From positions 4,557-68,556 of the forward strand of contig CAKOGP040000380.1 of assembly GCA_933822405.4 (NCBI GenBank): a DNA stretch of 64,000 bases, in the 5' to 3' direction. This document shows positions 37,035-48,789 of the stretch, in pieces; within the stretch, counting starts at the first letter, position 1; each line of letters starts with the position of its first letter. The position numbers were made by a program, and so were the translations under genes. Below the pieces are notes generated by a model, which worked only from the letters and a program-made list of their open reading frames with translations, was not told where the DNA came from and ran no database searches. This stretch comes from Cylindrotheca closterium. Its lineage: Eukaryota; Bacillariophyta; Bacillariophyceae; Bacillariales; Bacillariaceae.

Positions 37035-39550
37035 TTACCACACGGTTTGCCACAGTCGATCATCTCGAATATGCGCTTCATCCTCTGGACAATGTTCCAA
37101 AGTTACCACCGAATCCATGGTATGGCTTGATAGACATTTGCTAGGATCTTCGTTGCTTACAATGGGACCAATAATAGCACTATCGCCACTGACGCTGCCA
37201 CTGCCACTGCCACTGTCGCCTTCTGGTATGGTCCATTGGCCATACATGTTGCTTTCCTGACATTCGTAAATCAACATGGCCGATCCCAACGTGGCATCCC
37301 CAGAGGGCACGACGCATTTGTGACTGGCGGCCATGGATTGCAATTCATCATGTCCATTCCAAATCCATTGTTGTTCTGGTCGTAGTTGTAGTAGCAGTGA
37401 ATAATTATCATCATCACCGCAGGGTTCCAAAACAATCAAGGTCAAATCATCCAATCCACCATCTTGCAAGGTCAAACATGTATTCGTCTTGACATTCTTG
37501 ATGCCAAACCAATCATTGGTGCCATTATTGTAATCTTCTTGGTCTCTGGGTTCGTGTGGAACATGCGTAAAGCTACCACTCTTTGGAATGCTATCGTGCG
37601 TAATGCTCTCGTCCAGAGTAGCACCAACGTGTTTGGATTCTGGAGTAGTAGTAATAGCTATAGTACCATCTCTTGGAATCTTCGGTTCGTCATTGACACT
37701 ATCTGCGTCGTTGTTGTGTTTGGACGCCAAGACTGTCTTCACGGCCGACTTGGTGCGCAACACATCGTCTTGTCGCAGGGTAGTCTTCCATTGCTGGGAT
37801 TTGTTGTTGTCATTGGACAATTTATCATTATTATTGCAATCCACAATTCCAACCAGGCCACGACCTTCCATGTTATTGTAATAATAGTATTCCCAACATT
37901 GCGAGTCGTCCTCTTTGAGTCGAATGGTACCATCGCTGTAGGCTTCAAAGGGTGTGGATTCGCTGTTGAAACAATCGTATAATTCCAATTGTGCAAGAGT
38001 ATCTCCACTGCTTTTCTCATCAATGCTACTGCTGCTAGTTTCAGTAGTGTTGTCATCCACACTGCTGCTGATTATAGCAGCAGCAGCAGTAGCAACATCA
38101 TCGTCAACCACTTTGACGCGCACGCACTTGTTGGGATTCATTTTACTACGAATCAAAAAATCATTGTCAAATTGGGTCCATTGTTGTTGATAGGTTCCAT
38201 CGCAGGGCAACATTACAATGGATTCGCCATTGACTGCCACGCGGCCATGTTCCAAGCTTAGGCAATGGGCGACATCGTCATTTTCGTCCATGGTCGTCAT
38301 GGTAGTGGTGAAATGATTCTTGCTTTGAATCCGGAACCATTCCAATGGGTGCGAACGAGGGTGGTGCATGGTAGCACCACCAGCCGATCGACCCGTCTTG
38401 GCAGCAGCAGTGGTAGGACAAAAGGTAGCATCCGTTTGTTCCCATTCATCGCAAACGATGGAACGGATCCAATCCATTTCTCCACTGACACGAGCATAGA
38501 TGCCAGGGTAGTCGGGCGAGGCACAGCCAGTACCAGAGGACACGACTCCAACTTGGACATGACGCTTGCCAAAATCCACAATCAATGGACCACCCGAGTC
38601 GCCTAAATGATTTTTCAATATTATAAAAGAAAAAGGAAAAAAGAATAAAGAAAAGGGATGAGTATGATAAAATAAACACTCGATTCCCAATTGGTTGTCA
38701 TTTTTCATTTCTTCGTTCTTCCATACTAGGGACTAGAGCAATAGTATAGTATTAGTATTTTTTGTACTCACCTTGACAGGCATCCTTGCCACCACCATCG
38801 ACACCAGCACAAAACTGAATCGAGTCTTCAATGTCTCCACCATAGGCATCGTTGCAAAATTCATCGGCAGTCTTTTCGACTTCGACATATCGAACCTTTT
38901 CCGGAGTATCACCAGATTCTTCCAACAATCCCAATCCCAAAACGGTCACTTCTTGGCCATCCGTGGGGACTAGATCGTCTTCATTCAATTCCAATACAAT
39001 GTCCGTACTGTCGGACAAAGTAACAGCCTCGTCCAGTAATAACAGATTAAAGTCATGATTGTACGTGTCCGAATTGTAATCGGGATGAATGACTTGCTTT
39101 GAAACCTTGCGGTCCACGGCATCTCCGGTAGCCTTGCCGTAAACATGACAACCCACAGTGGCAGTATAACCGGAAAAGTTTCCACAATGGGCTGCCGTCA
39201 AGACTACCTTGGGAGAAATCAAGGAACCACCGCATTTTATCAAATGGACTATGTTGTAGTAAAGTAGAATATGATGGAGGAGCGTAAGAAACAATGGTTA
39301 GCAGGAGCAAAGGTTAAAAGGGATCAGACGCCATTATTTAAAAAAGAAACAGTAAATTCAACGCACCATAATACGGGAAATCTCCAGGATTGGCTTCCTT
39401 TCCACCCACAATCAAATCACGTTGTTGTGGTTGTGGTTGTGGTTGTTGTTGTTGTTGTTGTTGTTGTTCTTCTTCAGATGATAGTACTCCCGTGATTAGT
39501 ATTATTGATAGAAGAATCCGTATTTCTCTGAGGCAGCAGCAATTCTTCAT
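37035..39550 (-). CDS. trypsin-like serine protease with C-terminal ricin-B-type lectin repeats (exons 39367-39550, 38772-39248, 37035-38602)
   Basis: Three exons joined by GT-AG introns of 118 and 169 bp give about 742 residues. Exon 1 encodes a signal peptide ([14 protein letters not shown]), a poly-Gln/Pro propeptide and the activation site [18 protein letters not shown]. Exon 2 holds CGGSLIS, the catalytic His in LTAAHC and the catalytic Asp in [11 protein letters not shown], and ends DACQ. Exon 3 restores GDSGGP with the catalytic Ser. The Asp six residues before that Ser predicts trypsin-like cleavage after Lys/Arg. The C-terminal about 400 residues have Q-x-W-type lectin repeats ([13 protein letters not shown]...[14 protein letters not shown]...[16 protein letters not shown]), a carbohydrate-binding beta-trefoil pattern. 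No ribosome-inactivating chain is present. The start at 39550 is chosen because it begins directly before the signal peptide. Likely secreted. Confidence 0.85.
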
Positions 39551-41095
39551 AGCGATCGTTTCTCTCTGGTTGCTGCAATAGTAATAATGGGAGAATATCA
39601 CTCAGCGCAAACGTTCCTTTGACTGTTGCAAAGTAACTTATTCTGTTGTTTTGCAATACAATATTACGGAATGCCTGGAATTACTGTGCTACTATTATAT
39701 GCGAGGCTCGGAAATGGAAAAGCTTCAAAAGCTAGCTTGGGTTTTTTAATGTTTGTTTCCAATCGGTTTGTGCCCAAGGACTTGCTGTAAGGATCACTCA
39801 CTCACGATATCTATAATCCATTCAATACATACACTGGAACTCGAAGGTGCGGTGTCTATGCGGTTTTTCGTTTTATTGTTTCATTTCATCGTTCGTACCT
39901 GGTACCGGTACTGTGCCGCCGGTGTTTACTCGGATGGGTCAATTTCCAGCTTTTTAGATATGAGAATGACCGACAAAACGATGTAGAATCACGTGTACAA
40001 AATGTACGACAAAGATACCGTTTTTGGGACTGTGCTTCGCGATCTTATTTATATTTGCGATGAGCATTTTGACATCATCGCATATGATATTGAATACTGT
40101 ATACTGTATATCTATTGTTTTGAATCATCGCATGATGATCATTATCTACTGGGATAGATGACTAATGTTATCCTGAGGCGAACGCAGAATCAGGAGCAAA
40201 ACTATTCTTTGTAAAAAGATAGAATGAATAAAATGTGAAGCAAAAGCAAACAATGCATTATGTACTACTTCTTGCCAAAAACATGCTACGCCGCCTCGTC
40301 AAGATCAAGCAGAAAATGAACAGTTTATTTCCTTCTTGTTGGCCTACAGAGCTGCAGAAAAATCATCATTTCAGCAACTGCAAACCAAGGATATGTACAC
40401 GAATGATGGCTGAATCGTCTGTAAGGTTCTTGTCGGCCGCTACTCTCATCGATGGATGGATTTGTAGAGTTTGAGTGTGGCGTTTCTGCTCTGGCATTGC
40501 ACGCATCATTCCACAATCTACAAACATGTTCAAGCGAAATTCCAAGCTTCAAGTATATGGACTGCAAGGCTGCCTTGACGTTTGTAAACTGGTATGGGTG
40601 CGAGCGTCCAGCACCATAACAACGCGGACTCTTGAGACTTTCAATTGCAATGTCAATGTCAATGTAAATCTTGAGTGGACTTCCCAGATACGATGATTGA
40701 CCCTTTCCGCACCATATAGTTCCCCTGATTTGATGGCACACATTTGCAAATGATAACATTGAAAGTCAGCCAATTGGCGGAGAAGGACTCCTCTCAATAA
40801 CGGGCGTAAACTGTCCTGCTTCTGCTGGGACAGCATGCCTTATTTTACTGCTTAAATTTGATGTAGCAAGTAGGCAACCTTTCGGGGCCTCTAATAGAGA
40901 AATAGCTGGCAGTCAACACTTTCAGGAAGGATGTAGTATGATATGCATCGGGTATAGTATCATGTTGCCATTGGTGGGTGTTGGTCAACTTGATCGATCA
41001 ATAATAAAAACGAAGATATTTTATAGGACTATATAGTCAGTAGGACTACGAATACTATAATAATAGTACTCTATTGTTTTAAATTAAAACAATGA
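39551..41095. other. 1.5-kb intergenic region, possibly with a decayed ORF
   Basis: No intact gene is recognised. Two overlapping minus-strand frames at 40549-40836 and 40325-40759 each look protein-like in part (YHLQMCAIKSGELYGAERV; GRSHPYQFTNVKAALQSIYL) and could be one frame-shifted gene remnant of about 150 residues. No family is recognised. The rest is AT-rich. Confidence 0.3.
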
Positions 41096-44000
41096 CTAGA
41101 CACAAACATGACAGAATGGACCTGCAGATGATGCTGGATTTGCAGAGAAGATTGGATTGGATTGTGATGGGCAGCTGGTGGCACCGGAAAACATGTCGGC
41201 AACATCAGCACTGCTTGGCAGGCGCAAGCCCCAAACGCAAAGATTCTGATCAAAGGAGGATGCCCCCATGAACATCGCTCGAATCGTTGTGATAGAAGAA
41301 ACATCCCAAGATGACAGGTCTTGATTGAAGGATGATGCGAAGTAGAACATGTATCTCGTGTTTGTCACAGAAGAAACATCCCAAGATGACAGGTCTTGAT
41401 TGAAGGATGATGCATACATGAACGTTTCAACCATGCTTGTCACAGAAGAAACATCCCAAGATGACAGGTCTTGATTGAAGGATGATGATACCGAGTGGAA
41501 CAGTCTATACATGTTTGTCACAGAAGAAACATCCCATCGCGACAGGTCTTGATTGAATGATGATGCTCCAAGGAACATTCTATCCATCAAAGTGACAGAA
41601 GAAACATCCCAGGATGACAAGTCTTGATTGAACGATGCTGCATCTTGGAACATAGCACTCATTGCTGTGACAGAAGAAACATCCCAGGATGACAAGTCTT
41701 CATTAAAGGTTGATGCATACTGGAACATCCAACGCATGTCATTCACAGAAGAAACATCCCAGGATGACAAGTCTTGATTGAAAATTGATGCCCACCTGAA
41801 TAAATACCTCATATCTTTGACAGAAGAGACATCCCAAGAAGACAAGTCTTGATTGAAGGATTCTGCTCCACTGAACATAGCACTCATTGATGAGACAGAA
41901 GAAACATCCCAGGATGACATGTTTCCATTGAAGGATGATGCACCTTCAAACATTTTAGTCATGTGTTCAACAGAAGAAACATCCCATGATGACAAGTTTT
42001 GATTGAAGGATGTTGCCCCCATGAACATAGCACTCATTGATGTGACAGAAGAAACATCCCAGTCCAAAATGTCTTCATTGAATGTAGAACGATCAGTGAA
42101 CAAGTTTTGCATACTGGTCACCCCGGCACCAAAACACCAGTCTCCAATTTGACCATAGGTGTCCTTGACAGATATCTTTTGCAATGCGGTACCAAACCAG
42201 TTGCTGACTTCAGTACTGAGCTCAATGTTTCTTTGGAAGCATCGATGCGACGGGCTCATTGATGGGGCAAAAGATGGAATCATGCTTGGCACCACTGAGG
42301 GAGTGCCAGATGAAACCATGCTCGGCTTTATTGATGGAGTGCCAGATGGAGCCATAGTTGGCAAACTTGATGGATTGGCGGAGGGAACTTCAGTTGGGGT
42401 AACTGTCGGAGACAAACTTGGTACTCTAGATGGTACTCTTGACGGTGCGCTTGAAGGCGAAAGAGTTGGGCCCACCACGGGCGCGAGTGTTGGTGGTAAC
42501 GATGGTAAGGATGACGGACGTAGACTTGGCGTATCAGATAGCATAACGCTTGGAAGTGCCGATGGAGGTGGTGTTGGACCTGTCATAGGAGCAATGGAAG
42601 GCTTCACTGAAGGAACTAGCGTGGCCATTGACGGTGAGGAGCTTGGGGCTTGTGCTGGCATTTGAGTAGGATCCAAAGTTGCCCCTACCACTGGAGCCTC
42701 TGTTGCTGATTGATTATCAATGTTGGTCAACTGCACCTCGGAAAATGGATTGCGCAATCCTAATGGATCTTTCAAGTTGCCATCGTCTTGTTCATCGTCC
42801 TTCAGTTTTTGAATCACTTGATCAGAGGTCAGAACGACAATATTCGTTAGCTGGACTGGCCCTTTCAAAATAGCAGTTACTTTTACAACAATTCTGTGAC
42901 AGAGGTTTGAGTCTTGTGTGTTGGTACAGACCACATCGGGATCCTCTCGACCAGTGACAAAGGCATTAAAAATGACAAAACGGTTCTCCCCAATGGCAAG
43001 CTGTCTGTGTCTGTGCTGTGTCACAAGAGCTCTGATCGTTGGTTGATCGTTCGTTGTTAGAAGTTCGCGACGATTGATTGTCTGACTGAAACAACCAGCC
43101 AGGGGAGGCAAGATCCTGGCTTGAATAGCTTCCAAAAGTGTTTGGACTTCTTGTTGAGTGATATCGCCATCTGATTCCAAAGTGACATCAAAGGCCATGT
43201 CAAACTCCCTTTGATCCAAGTCCACCTGTCCAGCGATGGTTTGATTCCTGGAGATAGCGACACAGTCGTCTTCACTGGGTGGGTTGTACAGCTGAGTTAC
43301 GGTTGGACCATTGGAAGAAGCGCTTGTTGGTTCGCTTGATACAGCGGGGCTGCCATCATTCATAGCAGATGATGGTGCTATAGTCGGATCTTCGGTAGCT
43401 TCAGCCTTCTTGTTGAGAGAAAAGAATGCACTGGCACCTGCGGCAACGAGAGCAACCACACAGACCATAATAATGATGATGTTCCGTCGTCTGCGCTTCC
43501 TTCTTTCTTTTTGATGTGCCTTTTGTCGCGCTTCTTGCTGTACTTCTTCGTTTGCTTCGCGTTCTACTCTTTCAGCATGAAGTCGCTGATTAAGCTGTAC
43601 TATTTCGCGTCTCATGAGCTGCATTGGTTCTCCTTCTAGGTCATCATCGACGGTTGCCGCTTCCAGCACATTCCGCGTATTCGAAGCTGATCGTACTTGG
43701 CCAGACGTGCTAGCAGCTCTTTCTTGTTTTCTTCGCTGGTGATGACTCATCCGATCTTCGGGAAGAACCACTGGGTTCGAAGATCGGGTAGACCTTCGCC
43801 CCTTCTTTCGATCTGCAGGGACACTGTCGTCATTCCCTGCAGGAAGGGCACCAGACTTGGATGCCTTCGCAGGGCTTAGTTTCGTTCCACGATCAGCAGA
43901 ATCGCTGGTTGCATTCAAATCAGGAATAGCACCAGGTTTGCTTGCTCTTGTGGCGCTTTGTCCCTTTCTACGATCGCCAGGGCTTTCCTCTTGCGACCAT

Positions 44001-44344
44001 TGTTCTGGTTCACTACGGAGCTTCCGAGCATTTCCATTGCTTCTCTCGCTCTTCTCAAGGTAGGATGATTCGGAAGGATCGTCATCAGCTTCTCGTACTT
44101 TTGATCTTCTAGAAGATCTACGAGAGGATCGCTCAGAGTCTTCCTTTGGTGACCTTGGTCTGGATGCATGATTAGATGCACGACCAGCCTCTTTGCTTCT
44201 CTCGCTGGACTCAAGGTAGGATGCGTGTGATGATTCGGAAGGCTCTTCATCAACCTCGCGTCTTTTGGATTGACGAGAAGATCGTCCATTGGATCGCGAC
44301 GATTTGTGTCTTCCTGAGGAGTGCTCTTCCTGTTTCTCTGGCAT
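41096..44344 (-). CDS. BspA-like (DUF285) membrane protein, paralogue 1
   Basis: The protein has 1082 residues. The N-terminal 285 residues are Ser/Arg/Glu-rich and disordered, ending in a coiled, strongly basic stretch. A single membrane span follows at about 289-310 (IIIIMVCVVALVAAGASAFF), with a Lys/Arg cluster before it, so the N-terminus is likely cytoplasmic. The extracellular part has a conserved block (about 355-545), a Pro/Ser stalk of repeated PSxxPS (about 565-740), and a C-terminal array of eleven 23-24-residue units of the form [20 protein letters not shown]. This is the BspA-like leucine-rich repeat (DUF285/PF03382). In bacteria and protists such arrays mediate surface binding. 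A cell-surface or wall role is inferred. The second copy lies at 52401-55214 in the same orientation, with retroelements between. Confidence 0.88.
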   Translation of the reverse strand: MPEKQEEHSSGRHKSSRSNGRSSRQSKRREVDEEPSESSHASYLESSERSKEAGRASNHASRPRSPKEDSERSSRRSSRRSKVREADDDPSESSYLEKSERSNGNARKLRSEPEQWSQEESPGDRRKGQSATRASKPGAIPDLNATSDSADRGTKLSPAKASKSGALPAGNDDSVPADRKKGRRSTRSSNPVVLPEDRMSHHQRRKQERAASTSGQVRSASNTRNVLEAATVDDDLEGEPMQLMRREIVQLNQRLHAERVEREANEEVQQEARQKAHQKERRKRRRRNIIIIMVCVVALVAAGASAFFSLNKKAEATEDPTIAPSSAMNDGSPAVSSEPTSASSNGPTVTQLYNPPSEDDCVAISRNQTIAGQVDLDQREFDMAFDVTLESDGDITQQEVQTLLEAIQARILPPLAGCFSQTINRRELLTTNDQPTIRALVTQHRHRQLAIGENRFVIFNAFVTGREDPDVVCTNTQDSNLCHRIVVKVTAILKGPVQLTNIVVLTSDQVIQKLKDDEQDDGNLKDPLGLRNPFSEVQLTNIDNQSATEAPVVGATLDPTQMPAQAPSSSPSMATLVPSVKPSIAPMTGPTPPPSALPSVMLSDTPSLRPSSLPSLPPTLAPVVGPTLSPSSAPSRVPSRVPSLSPTVTPTEVPSANPSSLPTMAPSGTPSIKPSMVSSGTPSVVPSMIPSFAPSMSPSHRCFQRNIELSTEVSNWFGTALQKISVKDTYGQIGDWCFGAGVTSMQNLFTDRSTFNEDILDWDVSSVTSMSAMFMGATSFNQNLSSWDVSSVEHMTKMFEGASSFNGNMSSWDVSSVSSMSAMFSGAESFNQDLSSWDVSSVKDMRYLFRWASIFNQDLSSWDVSSVNDMRWMFQYASTFNEDLSSWDVSSVTAMSAMFQDAASFNQDLSSWDVSSVTLMDRMFLGASSFNQDLSRWDVSSVTNMYRLFHSVSSSFNQDLSSWDVSSVTSMVETFMYASSFNQDLSSWDVSSVTNTRYMFYFASSFNQDLSSWDVSSITTIRAMFMGASSFDQNLCVWGLRLPSSADVADMFSGATSCPSQSNPIFSANPASSAGPFCHVCV

Positions 44345-44454
44345 GATAAGGATTGCGAACTTTCAACTTGCTAATAAGAGTATTGGTTTTATGCCTGCTT
44401 CTGAATTTTCCATTTCGAAACTCTACGGCTATTATTTTCAACCCAACGGTAGAC

Positions 44455-44521
44455 GGGCGAATTAATGCAGTACACTGTTGACGCATTGTTATATACGAAT
44501 CATTTATTGGGCAATCGGCTC
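44455..44521 (-). promoter_or_regulatory. upstream block conserved with the paralogous gene at 55313-55379
   Basis: On the plus strand, GGGCGAATTAA (44455-44465) and CATTTATTGGGCAATCGGCTC (44501-44521) recur upstream of the second BspA-like gene with 11/11 and 20/21 identity. The spacing is the same 46 bp in both. The block is 110-180 bp before the start codon, and flanking sequence is much more diverged. Confidence 0.6.
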
Positions 44522-45044
44522 TTATATATTTAATCGTGGACAATTGTTCACAGATATTTAGGGCTTTGCTAGATAAAGCGGAAAGATTTATTCACAGATA
44601 CAATAGACTCTATCATATGTACCGTGCGCATATCATCTGCTTCAAACACTGCAGGTGTTGGCTAGCGAAGGACGGACTGATCAGTACGCACAAGTACGTA
44701 TGCACAGTAGCAGGACAGTGGAAAGCTACGTACCAAAGAGGTTGTGAAAGAAGTTGGTGAACGAGCTGCAGCTCAGTTGCAGCTCATTCTTTTCGAAAGA
44801 CTGCTCTGTATTTGACAGAGTGAATTTGAAGTCTAGGAATTGATAGTTGTTCAGATTAGGAAAGCACACGGCACTTCTACCTGTAACACTCATCATCATG
44901 ACCATTACGGACTTCACCGTGCGCAAAAAGAGCTACCGCTACCTCACCACCCAAGGGAGCTACCCAAACCATGATTCCAAGGCGGTCCTCGATGCCTTTG
45001 ATCCCACCAAGGACCTTCAGTTGCAAGATCTGAACAAGGAGGTG

Positions 45045-45493
45045 TGTTAGAATAAAGCAAGAAAATGTGCTCTATCGTGAGTGCCTTTTGCGCTCAGAAC
45101 AAATTCTCTGCAATCTAAATTCGTAATCGACTGTACAACACTTTCACAACAACAGTTCTCCTGTGTTAGGTATACTTTGAGTGACATTGTTCCTATTTGA
45201 TTAATGTTTGGCTTGAATTGATGTTTCAATCACAAAAGTGAGTTCAACGATTTTCCCTTGGAAAATCCCTTGTTTACAGAACTCTATTCAACTTCTACGA
45301 GGATTCTGTGTTGAATGCAGTACTTTGGGACATCTTGTATTATTCCCTACTGTATCGTACACAACATCGATATTCCACTTGTATAGGGTCTTTCCCTTTT
45401 CGTGTGAATAGATTGTCGTGTTGTGTCGAAAACTTAGTACTTGAATGGTTTCTTCTTGGAACGTAAAAACTCATATTTTGTCATATCCCAACA
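45045..45493 (-). repeat. 3' LTR of the nested Copia element
   Basis: 449 bp. It aligns with 50427-50917 over its length. It lacks about 45 bp present in the other LTR, where it reads GTCGTGTTGTGTCGAAAAC instead of a longer segment. A purine-rich GGCAGGAG tract precedes it in element orientation (45495-45502 region). Confidence 0.85.
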
Positions 45494-45596
45494 CACTCCT
45501 GCCATTGTGACAATCAATTGGCAGCAATGGGACATGCTCTCATTCACTGTATATTTTGTTTTGTTTGTATTTTGAACATATACATACTTGTCTGAC

Positions 45597-46700
45597 CTAG
45601 TCCTGTGGACCAAGAATCAGATCCCTGAACTTGCAAAATTTCTCACCTTGTAATGGCTTAGTCATGTAATCCGCAATCATATTGTCAGTTGGACAGTATG
45701 TGGTCTTAACATTTCCTTTTTCAACTTGATCTGTGATAAAGAAATAACGAATAATGATGGCTCGGCTTCTTTTGCCTGCGCTCTTGTGACCATTCTCTTC
45801 CAGTAGAATCGCGCTTTTGTTATCCTGATACAAGATATTCTTCTCAATCAGAAACCCTTGCCACTCCATGAACAACTTTGTCCATAGTATCATCGTGACA
45901 ACATTGTCAACAGCAATCAGTTCCGCTTCTGTACTGCTTCTGCTGTTTAGTTTTTGTTTCTTCGACATCACTTGAGCTGCACCTCCTCCAAAGGAAAGAG
46001 TTCCGTCAGTATGGCTCTTGAAATCTAAATGCACTGCAAAAGATGCGTCGATCATCCATTTCATGACTCGTAGTGATTCTGCGGAAAGTGTCAGGTGATA
46101 CAACAATGTACAAAATAAATATTGCATCATGCGAACACACTTCTTCCAATCAGACTCTGTAGGTTCTTGAACTCTTGAGGCAAGAATAGTAATCGTTGGT
46201 TGAATATCCAGACCAGCTCTTTTAGAGACATAAAGCCCCCTTGCAACAGTAGCATGAAAGATTTGACGGTATGCAGCATTGAGTAACTTTCCTTTACCAG
46301 CCTCCAGTAAATCGTTACCACCTGGTGTTTCCTGCTTTGAATCCTTGTTGAACTTGATAGGAAAATCTTCCAACATGTTCTTGACATAGTCGTCCATGCG
46401 GATCTTGAGCTTTCCTTTCACCGAGAAATCCAAAGTCATTCCAAGATATCTGTGTATCTTTCCTCTGACGATTGTGCACGCCTTGATCAAACCATATCTC
46501 ATGTTCAACCGCTTCGCAAATTTGTCATTTACTTTCGGATCCATGTGACTTGACATAAGATCGTCAACATGAAATCTGATAGTTTGCTGCTCTTCATTAA
46601 CAACTTTGTTAGCAACAGAGCGTCCTGATCCACTTCCAACTCCATGAATACCTCAATGAGCAAGGACACACGGGTCATACGGATTGAAAACAAATCCCTT
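45597..46700 (-). pseudogene. Copia RT C-terminal part and RNase H
   Basis: Open from a stop near 46654 to 45597. It contains the RT active-site variant RFHVDDLMSS (Y-x-D-D type), the RYLGMTLDFSVKGK segment and the RNase H blocks MKWMIDASFAVHLDF, NSRSSTEAELIAVDN, LYQDNKSAILLEENG and DNMIADYMTKPLQGEKF, ending before the 3' LTR. A TGA inside the CVLAH*GIHG stretch upstream, plus frameshifts above it, inactivate the gene. Confidence 0.85.
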
Positions 46701-46715
46701 TGCCTCAAAATCACT

Positions 46716-47423
46716 TCAAAACTGATTACAGAATAGGAGGCTTGATTGCAACATCCCACATATAGCACGTAGTACCCGAACATAGATTACTCGCTTTCCA
46801 TTCTCTAACACAATGTATTTGCAATACTCTGGGGCCATGTCAATCAATATCTGGACCATCATGCCAGTGATTTTCATGTAGATACGATCTTCTCCTTCCT
46901 TAGCTTCAGGCATATAAGTTTGAATGAAAGCGTTTGATGCACACGAAGGTAGAGATATAATGACGATGGACGTACCTAACGCTTTCATTCAAACTTATAT
47001 GCCTGAAGCTAGGGAAGGAGAAGATTGTATCTACAAGTAGTGGTGATTGGTTCTTGCAAAGCAGTTGGACTTGCAGTGTCCTCTCGCGATAACCATTCAC
47101 GAGTCAATTGTCTTTTCAAATTGCTTTTCCGCAAGTAACATCATCGCTGATTGGGCCTCCTTTCGCTCAGACGCGTTCATGTCTTTCACAATTTCGGGAG
47201 TAAAACAATCTCTCAGGAGCATTTGTCTCAATTCCTTATCCACAGCATCTTTTCCATTGTCACCAAACTTCTTCAGTCCTTGATTGATGCAATACTGTTG
47301 AATGAAGTTCAGACCTTCGTCAGTATCAAACTTTGCCTTGATCTGCATCATGCAACGAGCGATCAGAATAGCGTCGTGCTCTTCATAATCAGCTTTCATC
47401 TCATTCCCAATTGTTGGAAACAT
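46716..47423 (-). pseudogene. Copia RT N-terminal part, frame-broken
   Basis: The 47097-47423 frame encodes QQYCINQGLKKFGDNGKDAV, KELRQMLLRDCF and AMMLLAEKQFEK, the linker ahead of Copia RT. Downstream, REDTASPTALQEPI appears in another frame. SNAFIQTYMPEAKEGEDRIYMK and YVRVLRAICGMLQSSLLF (46716-46988) are RT fingers/palm segments. A 57-bp inverted duplication sits between these parts. Confidence 0.75.
46878..47034. repeat. 57-bp inverted duplication inside the RT remnant
   Basis: 46878-46934 and 46978-47034 are reverse complements with two mismatches, separated by 43 bp. The arm includes GCTTCAGGCATATAAGTTTG and encodes the FIQTYMPEA segment on the minus strand in the left copy. Confidence 0.92.
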
Positions 47424-47682
47424 AGATTGTGCTGTGCTTCAAGGATAGCTTTACTGTCTTTAGTACTGCTACTTCCTTCTTTGGTACGAATACCAGATTT
47501 TAACTTGTTCTTCAACGGTTTCAATTCTCTCTCTCGATGCTTGCGTCTTGTCGCAACTCGATTCTTGTTCTTATTGGCAGAACTGCCACTCCTGCTCGAA
47601 GGCCATTCTCTTGGTTTCTTTGGAGCTTGAAAAAGGTTCAGCCCAGACATTGTAGCTTGCACATACGTTTGCCCAGATCAAG

Positions 47683-47840
47683 TGACCTTTGCTACTTGAG
47701 GCGTTTCAGGCTCAAATATAATCTCTTCTTCTGGCGGTTCTTGTAGATCCTCCAGATCGAGTGATCTTTGCTACTTGAGGCTCTTCAGGCTGAAATGCAA
47801 TATCTTCTTCTGGCGGTTATTGTAGATCCTCCAGATCAGT
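47683..47840 (+). repeat. 79-bp tandem duplication
   Basis: TGACCTTTGCTACTTGAGGC at 47683 recurs as TGATCTTTGCTACTTGAGGC at 47762. The units stay similar through TCTTCTTCTGGCGGTT and TGTAGATCCTCCAGATC. Confidence 0.9.
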
Positions 47841-48195
47841 AACGAGGCTTCCAACATCATTGGTTCCTCTATCAACATTTTCTTGATGGTGATCCAAATC
47901 GGCCACAATAGGTTCTTCCTCGTCATTGCCTTCATCACCCAAATCGTTGTCATCTGATTCATAGTTATCATCTCCTTGGACTCTGACAGCGAGTTCCGGC
48001 ATATCATCGACATCATTGTCTGCATCTGCCAAGAGCTCATTTCTTTCGGAGTCATGGATATCATCGAATTGTCCACGTAGGTTGAAATCACGTTCATCTT
48101 CATCTTCAGGTTCATAGTCCTGATCAAAGGCTTTCTCTAAGTAACCTTGTTCCGTGTCATCCACACCTGCGATTTGATCGCCATCTTGAAATGTC

Positions 48196-48789
48196 TCACA
48201 CCTTCTTTGGAGTTGGTCTTGTTGACTTGCCTTTCAATGTAAAGGCGTCAGGTCCAAAGATTGCTTTGGCATGATTGATCGCTTCTTCAGTGATAGGACA
48301 GTTCTTGATGAGACCAGATCGGATTGCATACTTCAGACTTTTGGTGCTTGGAGTATTGAGTATGTGCATCGCACTTCTCGCTTCCATTGCAGCCTTGACT
48401 TGTCTTGGAGTGAATCCTTCTTTGTTCTTTCGAACCGTTGCCATCTTTGCAGTCATCCCGAGTCCAGCAGTATCCATGGTTATGCGGTATCCCGCAGCAA
48501 TCATCTCGCACATAGCAAATACATTGGCAATTCCGTCTTCATCATAATAGACTGGAGGCGGAAATCTTCCTAGAAACCCTTCTTCATCAAGAACTCTGCT
48601 GCCCACGTTATTGTGCACATCGAGCTCGTTCTCAGCTTGACGTAGTCCATGCATGAGTTCACCATTACAAATGGTGGTGTTGGTGCAACCACTGTCCATG
48701 ATGACGTGATCAAGCAAACCAAACGGATCTCTTTCGATTCTGCGGCTTTTCAGTAGCAAGATCTGGCAAGTCTTCACTTTTATTAGCAT
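48196..48789 (-). pseudogene. Copia protease and pre-integrase fragment
   Basis: The frame contains the aspartyl protease site VIMDSGCTNTTICN and ends with a GAG-pre-integrase-like segment (ARSAMHILNTPSTKSLKYAI, then KAIFGPDAFTLKGKSTR). A stop follows. Immediately downstream an acidic tail segment (48164-47817) begins instead of the integrase HHCC and DDE core, indicating an internal deletion of roughly 1 kb or more. Confidence 0.8.

Noticed and set aside
37035..38708. Taking the large minus frame as a single-exon gene starting near 38708
   Set aside because: The first residues ([15 protein letters not shown]) are intron translation; the acceptor at 38603 joins DACQ to GDSGGP and completes the protease domain.
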